DNA of 64,000 bases from Bacteroidota bacterium (lineage in GTDB: Bacteria; Bacteroidota; Bacteroidia; Cytophagales; Cyclobacteriaceae): the NCBI GenBank assembly GCA_018266435.1, contig JAFEAL010000006.1, forward strand, positions 1-64,000, given 5' to 3'. The notes under the pieces were generated by a model. That model worked only from the letters and a program-made list of their open reading frames with translations, did no database searches and had not been told where the DNA came from. Below, one piece after another: positions 57,978 to 64,000 of the stretch. Made by a program: the position numbers and the translations under genes. Position 1 is the first letter of the stretch, and the number at the start of each line of letters is the position of its first letter.

Positions 57978-57985
57978 TATCTTTG
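57978..57985 (+). promoter_or_regulatory. Putative -7 box for the FecCD permease gene
   Basis: TATCTTTG fits TAnnTTTG and lies 18 bp before the ATG at 58004. No clear -33 TTG is seen. Confidence 0.4.
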
Positions 57986-58003
57986 TATCAATACTTTTAA
58001 TAA

Positions 58004-59011
58004 ATGAATGCCCGGCCACTTGCAATTCGTTTTTTTGTTTTAGGCTTTTTTCTCCTTTGCTTATTTCTGACGGATATTGTGTTGGGCGGTGTCTCTATTC
58101 CTTTACCCGAAATTATCAAAGCATTTTTTAATTCAAGTCACCCAACGTGGCACACACTGGTTTGGCAGTTTCGTTTACCCCGGGCAATAACGTGTGTGCT
58201 GGCGGGGGCTTCCCTTTCATCTGCCGGCTTGTTGATGCAGACTTTGTTTCGTAATCCACTGGCCGGCCCTGATGTGTTGGGCTTAAGTTCTGGTGCCGGT
58301 CTGGCCGTGGGGTTAGTCGTGTTGGCGGGCAAGAATTTTTTATTGATTTCAACTGCGTGGAGCCTGGCATTTGCAGCCGGTTTAGGCAGCGTGGCGGTGT
58401 TACTGGTGATGTTACTTATTGCACGAACCATTCGCGATAATGCTTCATTGTTAATTATTGGATTGATGATTGCGGCTGCTACCTCATCGCTTATGAGCCT
58501 GCTTCAGTTTTTGAGTAAGGCCGAAGATTTGCAATTCTATTTTTTATGGACAATGGGCAGTGTGAGCAATGTAAGCTGGAGTGAAATAGAAGTGATGGTT
58601 TTTGTTTTTCTGATCAGCGGGCTGATCTGCCTGGCTCTTTTAAAACCGCTGAATGGCTGGCTGCTCGGTGAAAACTATGCGAGAAGCCTGGGTATAGACG
58701 TAGGCCGCTCCCGGTTGCTCATCGTAGTAGCTGCCGGGCTGCTCACCGGTGTGGTTACCGCATTTTGCGGACCCATTGCTTTTGTGGGTTTAGCTGTGCC
58801 ACACCTGGCACGACTGGTAATGCAGACCACCAATCACAAATTGTTGATACCGGCAGTGATGGCTGGCGGGGCGATATTGCTTTTATTTTGCGATGTAATT
58901 ACACAAGCTACCAGCGGGGTGCAATCCATTCCATTGAATGCCGTAACGTCAATCATCGGTGCGCCCATTGTAATCTGGCAAGTGATGAGGTTTAAGAAGA
59001 TTAGTGTTTAG
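58004..59011 (+). CDS. FecCD-family ABC transporter permease (iron-siderophore or cobalamin)
   Basis: An integral membrane subunit of 335 residues with about nine or ten helices. The family sequences are clear: RLPRAITCVLAGASLSSAGL, then QTLFRNPLAGPDVLGLSSGA, and FCGPIAFVGLAVPHLARLV near the C-terminus, which contacts the ATPase. It would import siderophores, haem or cobalamin with an ATPase and a binding protein. Neither partner is encoded within the window, so it is either an orphan subunit or works with a distant operon. A -7 box lies upstream. Confidence 0.9.
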   Translation: MNARPLAIRFFVLGFFLLCLFLTDIVLGGVSIPLPEIIKAFFNSSHPTWHTLVWQFRLPRAITCVLAGASLSSAGLLMQTLFRNPLAGPDVLGLSSGAGLAVGLVVLAGKNFLLISTAWSLAFAAGLGSVAVLLVMLLIARTIRDNASLLIIGLMIAAATSSLMSLLQFLSKAEDLQFYFLWTMGSVSNVSWSEIEVMVFVFLISGLICLALLKPLNGWLLGENYARSLGIDVGRSRLLIVVAAGLLTGVVTAFCGPIAFVGLAVPHLARLVMQTTNHKLLIPAVMAGGAILLLFCDVITQATSGVQSIPLNAVTSIIGAPIVIWQVMRFKKISV

Positions 59012-59320
59012 CGAGTCAATGAAGATTCTTATTACTCATTTTTTAATGATCTGCGATTAGGCCAGTTAGTGTGCCACGTTAGCCACCTTTGTCTTTGCCG
59101 CTGTTGTAGAAGTGGTAAGAGCAGAGGTGTACCGACAACAAAATATGAATAAGAAATTGCGATGGATGGGGTAGGTTATGTTTGTTGGTGGGGCTATCGT
59201 GCAAAGTTCGTTTGCAATACCTACCCATGGCGAGGTGGCACGGGTTTAAACACGCACCAGTAGTGGTTTCCAATGAAGTACTGGTGCTAATTAAGGCAGG
59301 GGTCTTCGCGAGTTTTTTTA
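59012..59320. other. Intergenic region, nothing recognised
   Basis: About 310 bases between the convergent FecCD permease and TIM-barrel genes. It has several stop codons in every frame; no terminator hairpin with T tract and no RNA gene were recognised. Confidence 0.5.
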
Positions 59321-60244
59321 TTAACGAAAATCATCTGCCGCACGGTAGGCTTTGATCAACGCTTGCTCTCCTTCTTTGCCGTCTTTGGATTTGCCATGCT
59401 CCATACCCAATAGGCCTTGGTAACCCTTGCTGTATATGTGTTGGAATATGTTTCTATAGTTCATCTCGCCCGTGCCCGGTTCATTTCGGCCGGGGTTATC
59501 GCCAACCTGGAAATAACCGATTTCATCCCAAACCCGGTCAATGCTGTTTATAATATTTCCCTCATTGCGCTGCATGTGGTACATGTCAAATAGAAATTTG
59601 CAGGCCGGGCTATTCACTGCTTGGCAAATCATAAAAGTTTGATCGGTATGACGCAAAAACAAATCCGGGTTGTCGCTCAGGGCTTCGAGCACCATCACTA
59701 ATCCGTGCGGGGCTAGAATATCAGATGCTATGCGCAAAGCCCTGATCACGTTTGCAGTTTGTATTTCCACGGGCAGGCTTCGCTCATAATTGCCCGGCAC
59801 CACCGTCATCCATTTGGCGTTGCATCGTTTAGCAGTCTCCACGGCTTCCTTGCAATCTTTTATCATCAGATCAATCCATTCTTGTTTGCCTGAGGTAAGG
59901 CTGGTCTTCCAATGCCAGTTTTGTGAAGTGATGACAAACACACCCATGGTCATGCCGAGTTTTGCCAGCGTATCGCCAATTTTCTTTTGCATGTCTTTTG
60001 GCCGCTCCATCATACCGTTGTCTTCAATGGCACGAAAACCCATACCGTGTGCAAATTTTATTTGTTCGATGAAGTCATCTCCGGCTGAGTTTTTGAACAT
60101 ACCATCGTGGATGGCGTAGTTTAGGTGAAATGGTTTTTCCTCTGCGGAAAAAGTTTTTGTCACGGGGTTTGCAAAAACTACCGGAGCACTTAACAGCGCA
60201 CCGCCTGCGGCAAAAGATTGTTGCAAAAATTTTCTGCGTTGCAT
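59321..60244 (-). CDS. Exported TIM-barrel protein, hydroxypyruvate-isomerase-like
   Basis: A 307-residue protein with a twin-arginine-like signal (QRRKFLQQSFAAGGALLSAP). The rest is an AP-endonuclease-2/xylose-isomerase-type TIM barrel: LVMVLEALSDNP (a metal-ligand Glu), FLFDMYHMQRNEGN (Asp and His), FQVGDNPGRNEPGTGEMNYR and LGMEHGKSKDGKEG (a C-terminal Glu). These fit the hydroxypyruvate isomerase branch of sugar isomerases, but exported members act on unknown periplasmic sugars. It is divergent from apbE, sharing a 46-bp gap. Confidence 0.85.
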   Translation of the reverse strand: MQRRKFLQQSFAAGGALLSAPVVFANPVTKTFSAEEKPFHLNYAIHDGMFKNSAGDDFIEQIKFAHGMGFRAIEDNGMMERPKDMQKKIGDTLAKLGMTMGVFVITSQNWHWKTSLTSGKQEWIDLMIKDCKEAVETAKRCNAKWMTVVPGNYERSLPVEIQTANVIRALRIASDILAPHGLVMVLEALSDNPDLFLRHTDQTFMICQAVNSPACKFLFDMYHMQRNEGNIINSIDRVWDEIGYFQVGDNPGRNEPGTGEMNYRNIFQHIYSKGYQGLLGMEHGKSKDGKEGEQALIKAYRAADDFR

Positions 60245-60290
60245 GAATAAATGGTTAACGGATTAAATTTACAGAAATCATAAACTAAGA

Positions 60291-61313
60291 ATGAGAGTCG
60301 GCCAGTTTTTTTTGTTGATTCCTGTTGTATTGAGCCAATATGTGTATTCGCAAGACCAGCGTTACTCATTTACAGAAAATAAAATGGGTTCTCCTTTTTC
60401 GATTGTACTGTTTGATAGAGATTCTGTTCATGCTTCGTTTCTGGCAAAAAAATCATTTGCCCGTGTTGATTCGCTGGTACGGATATTCAGCGATTACCGG
60501 AATGACAGCGAACTCAATCAACTTTGCCGGTCGGCAGGCACCGGCCGATGGTTTCATTGCTCACCAGCGCTTTTTGAGCTGATGGTGTTGTCATACGTTG
60601 CCTTCAAAAAAAGTAAACATATGTTTGATGTTACGGTAGGGCCGGTTACACATGCCTGGCGCAAAGCGAGAAAGGAAAATATATTTCTTGCCAGCGATTC
60701 GGTAAAGTCTAAGCTAAAGTTAAAGGGTTTTGACAAAGTACAATTTGATCAGGCCACACATTCCATTCTTTTAAAACAAAAAGGCATGCAGATTGATTTT
60801 GGTGGTATAGCCCAGGGCTATATTGCACAACAAGTAATCAATTTTTTAAAAAGCGAAGGAATTAAAAACGCGCTGGTGAATGTCAGTGGTGATATTGTCT
60901 GTATCGGAAAACCCATTGACAAAAAAGGATGGACGGTAGCAATCAATTATCCCGAAAGCGAAACAGAGTTGCTTAGCAAAACATTGACATTGACTAACTG
61001 TGCGGTTACTACTTCTGGCGATGTGTATCAATTTATAATACATCACGAAAAAAAATACTCTCACATTGTTGATCCTAAAACAGGCTACGGAATTACATCA
61101 CAGCGAAATGTAACAGTCATTGCCCCAGACGGAACACTGGCCGATTGGCTAACGAAAGCGTGCAGCATTTTACCCACCCGACAGGCTAAAAAATTAGCCG
61201 ACAGTCTGCATGCTTATTTGTTGATCGTGGAATTAAAAAAAGGAAAACTAATTTTTCATTCTTCCAAAAATTTTGCCCAGCATTGGACAAGCGACTCTAA
61301 CCCGCAACTATGA
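60291..61313 (+). CDS. apbE: FAD:protein FMN transferase ApbE
   Basis: Attaches FMN covalently to a Thr of target flavoproteins in the periplasm. The 340-residue protein has a signal peptide (FFLLIPVVLSQYVYSQ), not a lipobox. Conserved elements: MQIDFGGIAQGYIAQQV (FAD and metal region), LVNVSGDIVCIG, and CAVTTSGDVYQF with SHIVDPKTGYG (Asp and Thr for magnesium). No typical acceptor subunit (NqrB, NqrC or RnfG) lies in the window, so the target is unknown. It overlaps the next gene by 4 bp (ATGA). Confidence 0.92.
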   Translation: MRVGQFFLLIPVVLSQYVYSQDQRYSFTENKMGSPFSIVLFDRDSVHASFLAKKSFARVDSLVRIFSDYRNDSELNQLCRSAGTGRWFHCSPALFELMVLSYVAFKKSKHMFDVTVGPVTHAWRKARKENIFLASDSVKSKLKLKGFDKVQFDQATHSILLKQKGMQIDFGGIAQGYIAQQVINFLKSEGIKNALVNVSGDIVCIGKPIDKKGWTVAINYPESETELLSKTLTLTNCAVTTSGDVYQFIIHHEKKYSHIVDPKTGYGITSQRNVTVIAPDGTLADWLTKACSILPTRQAKKLADSLHAYLLIVELKKGKLIFHSSKNFAQHWTSDSNPQL

Positions 61314-62242
61314 AAATATTACCTGCATTATGGATCAGTATTTTGTCAATCAGTTTGAGTGCACAAACTCCACATCAGGGTTTTGTTGCGTATGATCAGC
61401 CGGTACCACATTCCAAGCTCAGTTTCAAAATGGTTCCCATTCAAGAGGGGAGTTTTATATGGAGTAATGGAAAAGGTGCACATAAAAAAATTGTAATCTC
61501 GGCCTTTTGGATGGGTGCCTATGAAATGAGCCGCGATGCCTTTGATGTTTTTTATAAAGACGAGAGTGTTAGCCAAAACAATATGGTAGATGCTGTTACC
61601 CGGCCTACCGCCCAATACATTGACCTGACCTGGGGCATGGGCAAGGAAGGTGGTTTTCCTATAAACAGCATGTCGCAGTTGGCTGCGCTGATGTATTGCC
61701 GGTGGCTATATGCCAAGACTGGAATTTTCTATCGGCTTCCAACCGAAGCCGAATGGGAGTACGCTTGCAGGGCTGGCACATCAACAGGATATTACTTTGG
61801 CAACGACTCAAGCCAGCTAAGCAAGTATGCGTGGTATGCGCACAATGCCGAAGGCAAATACCATAAGGCCGGTCAAAAATTGCCTAACGCCTGGGGACTT
61901 TACGACATGTTGGGAAATGTGAGCGAGTGGACACTGGATCATTATTATGCCGACCGGTTTGAACAAATCAGGGATCAGGAAAAAGATCCCATCGCCCCAA
62001 AAGCCTCGATGAAATACCCGAAAGTGCTGAAAGGCGGCAGTTATCAAGACAAAGCCCAATCCCTTCGGATCAATCACCGCATCAAATCTGATCCATCGTG
62101 GAACAAACGCGACCCTCAAATCCCAAAAAGCAAATGGTGGCTTACCGATGCAGCCGATGTAGGGTTTAGAGTGGTGAGGCCGTTGAAGCAACCTACTCCT
62201 GAAGAAGTTGAAGAATTTTTTAAAAAATATTTGAGTAAATAA
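61310..62242 (+). CDS. Formylglycine-generating-enzyme-fold protein (SUMF1 domain), probably non-FGE
   Basis: A 310-residue exported protein with a signal peptide (LPALWISILSISLSAQ). SUMF1-fold motifs are present: FKMVPIQEGSFIWSNG, FWMGAYEMSRDAFDVFY, YRLPTEAEWEYACRAGT, and GLYDMLGNVSEW. The active-site cysteine pair of true formylglycine enzymes is missing: the corresponding segment reads LKGGSYQDKAQSLRINH. It is therefore more likely a structural or otherwise altered member. It overlaps apbE by 4 bp, implying a shared transcript, and precedes the oxidoreductase gene by 74 bp. Confidence 0.88.
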   Translation: MKILPALWISILSISLSAQTPHQGFVAYDQPVPHSKLSFKMVPIQEGSFIWSNGKGAHKKIVISAFWMGAYEMSRDAFDVFYKDESVSQNNMVDAVTRPTAQYIDLTWGMGKEGGFPINSMSQLAALMYCRWLYAKTGIFYRLPTEAEWEYACRAGTSTGYYFGNDSSQLSKYAWYAHNAEGKYHKAGQKLPNAWGLYDMLGNVSEWTLDHYYADRFEQIRDQEKDPIAPKASMKYPKVLKGGSYQDKAQSLRINHRIKSDPSWNKRDPQIPKSKWWLTDAADVGFRVVRPLKQPTPEEVEEFFKKYLSK

Positions 62243-62316
62243 AAATACAGTTCGGCCTTCCTGTATTTTTCAATAAATTTATTTCCCTGATTATTTCAAT
62301 AAAAAAATATAAAAAG

Positions 62317-63654
62317 ATGAATACAAAAAATACTTCTACCCGCAGAGACTTTGTTAAGCAAACAAGTTTGCTGGCAAGCGGGCTGGTGGCCGCTCCATTC
62401 TTTGCCAATGCTAATTATTTTCCAACGGGTGATGAGGTTATCAAAGTAGCATTGGTTGGCTGTGGTGGCCGGGGCACCGGTGCGACAGCTCAAGCGCTCA
62501 GTACTAAACAAAATGTAAAACTCGTAGCCATGTGCGATGCTTTTCGCGATAACCTTGACAATTGTTACCATGCTCTTACCTCAGATGACACCAGCGATTG
62601 GTCAGGCATCTCGGGTAACCTGAAAGATAAAATCGTAGTTCCGGAAGAAAATAAATTTACAGGCTTTGAAGGTTACAAAAAAGCCATTGCTCTGGCAGAT
62701 GTAGTTATTCTTACCACACCTCCCGGTTTCCGGCCTATTCATTTTGAAGAGGCCATCCATCAGGGTAAACATGTGTTTATGGAAAAACCCGTAGCCACTG
62801 ACCCGGCCGGCATACAAAAAGTATTGGCCAGCGCAACAATTGCCAAACAAAAAAAACTGAATGTGGTGGTAGGGTTACAACGGCATTATCAAAACTCTTA
62901 CCGTGAGTTGCTGAAGCGCAAGGACATGATTGGTGACATTACTTCAGCTCAAGCCTGGTGGAACAACGATGGCGTATGGGTACGTCCGCGCAAATACAGC
63001 CAAACCGAAATGGAATACCAGATGCGCAATTGGTACTACTTTGTGTGGTTGTGTGGCGATCACATTAGTGAGCAGCACATTCACAACATTGATGTGGTCA
63101 ATTGGTTTAAAGGCAGCTACCCCGTTAAAGCACAAGGCATGGGGGGGCGCGAGGTGCGCAAAGGAAAAGATAACGGAGAAATTTTTGATCATCACTATGT
63201 AGAGTTTGAATATGCCGATGGAAGCATACTCAATAGCCAGTGTCGCCACATTACCGGCACGATGAGCAAAGTGGATGAACTGCTGGTTGGCACCAAAGGA
63301 AAAATTCAATGTGGCGCAGCCCGCATAACTGATGCCAAAGGAAATACCCTGTATCAGTTTGATCACAAAAGTGAAAACAACCCGTACCAAACTGAGCACG
63401 ATGAGTTGTTTGCCGCCATTGCTAAACGTGAATACAAATTTGCCGATGCAGAAAACGGAGCGAAGAGCACGATGACTTCCATTCTCGGCCGCATGGCTAC
63501 GTACAGCGGGCAAGTGGTGGAGTGGGATAAGGCCATCAATTCAGGAATCAGCTTGCAACCTAAAGTGTACGACTGGGATGCGTTACCTCCGGTAGTTCCC
63601 AATGCCGATGGTTATTACCCAGTGGCTATTCCCGGGGTAACGAAGTTTGTGTGA
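62317..63654 (+). CDS. Exported Gfo/Idh/MocA-family oxidoreductase
   Basis: A 445-residue protein with a Tat-like leader (STRRDFVKQTSLLASGLVAA) followed by a Rossmann domain: KVALVGCGGRGTGATA. The catalytic-site region shows FMEKPVATDPAG (the conserved EKP) and GDHISEQHIHNIDVVNWF with the family His pair. NAD(P)-dependent sugar dehydrogenases, aldose-aldose oxidoreductases and related enzymes belong here; the tight NAD binding in exported members comes from folding before export. The actual sugar is unknown. The TIM-barrel protein and this enzyme together suggest sugar handling in the periplasm. Confidence 0.92.
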   Translation: MNTKNTSTRRDFVKQTSLLASGLVAAPFFANANYFPTGDEVIKVALVGCGGRGTGATAQALSTKQNVKLVAMCDAFRDNLDNCYHALTSDDTSDWSGISGNLKDKIVVPEENKFTGFEGYKKAIALADVVILTTPPGFRPIHFEEAIHQGKHVFMEKPVATDPAGIQKVLASATIAKQKKLNVVVGLQRHYQNSYRELLKRKDMIGDITSAQAWWNNDGVWVRPRKYSQTEMEYQMRNWYYFVWLCGDHISEQHIHNIDVVNWFKGSYPVKAQGMGGREVRKGKDNGEIFDHHYVEFEYADGSILNSQCRHITGTMSKVDELLVGTKGKIQCGAARITDAKGNTLYQFDHKSENNPYQTEHDELFAAIAKREYKFADAENGAKSTMTSILGRMATYSGQVVEWDKAINSGISLQPKVYDWDALPPVVPNADGYYPVAIPGVTKFV

Positions 63655-63671
63655 TAGACGGTTTTACAGAC

Positions 63672-63696
63672 TGTTGTTGGTCAGCAACCAACAACA
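63672..63696. other. Perfect 10-bp inverted repeat after the oxidoreductase gene
   Basis: TGTTGTTGGT (63672-63681), loop CAGCA, then ACCAACAACA (63687-63696). It lies 17 bp after the stop codon and could terminate or stabilise the transcript, but no T tract follows. Confidence 0.55.
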
Positions 63697-63937
63697 CTTC
63701 GGGGTAGAGGCCTGGGGCAACGAGTGCATTTTAGGGTTGATGTCAGTAGTTGATGAATTCTGTCAGGCTCTTTGCTTTGACTGCATTAATGTTAAAAAAA
63801 TTACATTTGTTGATGATAATGAAGTGGGGCGTGTGGCAAACTTGTGACCGTAGTGGTTAGTTCATGCAGACAACTCCATCTATTTCTCTCTTTCCCGAAT
63901 AAATCTTTTCTTATTTTTAAAAAAACGATTTCAAGAA

Positions 63938-64000
63938 ATGAAAACAAATCTGCAGTTTATTTCTCTGTTCATGGTAATGCAGGCAGCGGCCTGGGCACAA
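63938..64000 (+). CDS. Start of a secreted protein, cut off by the window end
   Basis: The ATG at 63938 begins 21 codons that form a signal peptide (FISLFMVMQAAAWAQ) and run out of the window. The family cannot be told. Neighbours suggest a sugar-active exported protein, which is inference only. About 280 bases upstream hold no gene other than the inverted repeat. Confidence 0.55.
   Translation, partial: MKTNLQFISLFMVMQAAAWAQ

Noticed and set aside
59079-59273. 64-codon open frame on the minus strand between FecCD and the TIM-barrel gene
   Set aside because: Unusual composition, no domain and no plausible start context; chance frame in a gap.

Overview
The window comes from a chromosome of the Bacteroidota, most likely a gliding or T9SS-bearing Cytophagales relative. 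The evidence is a full-length SprA (type IX secretion translocon), a PorP/SprF-family protein, two giant proteins with type B (gliding-motility) C-terminal sorting domains, one small protein with a type A sorting domain, promoters of the TTG-N19/20-TAnnTTTG kind, and start codons that mostly lack a Shine-Dalgarno sequence. Gene density is high and most genes are housekeeping; no prophage, CRISPR array or intact insertion sequence was seen.

Layout. 1-5.2 kb: the 3' part of a giant repeat-rich adhesin. 5.2-6.7 kb: a divergent LuxC-type acyl-CoA reductase and ferredoxin. 6.7-10 kb: dusB, a CPBP membrane protease, cdsA and a secreted protein. 10-16.7 kb: a frameshifted small gene, prfB with its programmed +1 frameshift, radC, a serine hydrolase, a DUF1684 protein and maeB. 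17-30 kb: an M28 peptidase, a cysteine-synthase-like enzyme, then ruvA-sprA-gcvH-lipA. 30-36 kb: small accessory genes and gene debris, OsmC, tRNA-Val(GAC), plsC-crcB, rsmG, a second serine hydrolase, a threonine-dehydratase-like enzyme and a mini T9SS cargo. 36-43 kb: nnr, a lipoprotein, and a tetR-tolC-emrA-emrB efflux operon with tandem operator-like palindromes. 43.7-47.2 kb: rpsL-rpsG-fusA-rpsJ ended by a clear terminator. 47-56 kb: a SET-domain protein, a DegP/HtrA-type protease, a small coiled-coil protein, a second giant T9SS type B protein and a divergent PorP/SprF gene. 56-59 kb: a BBP2 porin beside a truncated KdpD-like sensor, and an orphan FecCD permease. 59-64 kb: an exported TIM-barrel isomerase-like protein, ApbE, a formylglycine-enzyme-fold protein, an exported Gfo/Idh/MocA oxidoreductase and the start of another secreted protein.

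How the genes work together. SprA is the outer-membrane channel through which proteins with type A or B C-terminal domains are exported, so the two giant adhesins and the mini-cargo are its likely clients, and the PorP/SprF protein is a likely surface partner for a type B client. GcvH and LipA share lipoylation; MaeB, CdsA and PlsC feed carbon and phospholipid metabolism. I did not find a clearly new multi-gene system. The points most worth a second look are the retained prfB frameshift signal in a low-SD genome, the stand-alone T9SS sorting domain, the SET-domain protein after a truncated str operon, and the decayed Kdp-type sensor.
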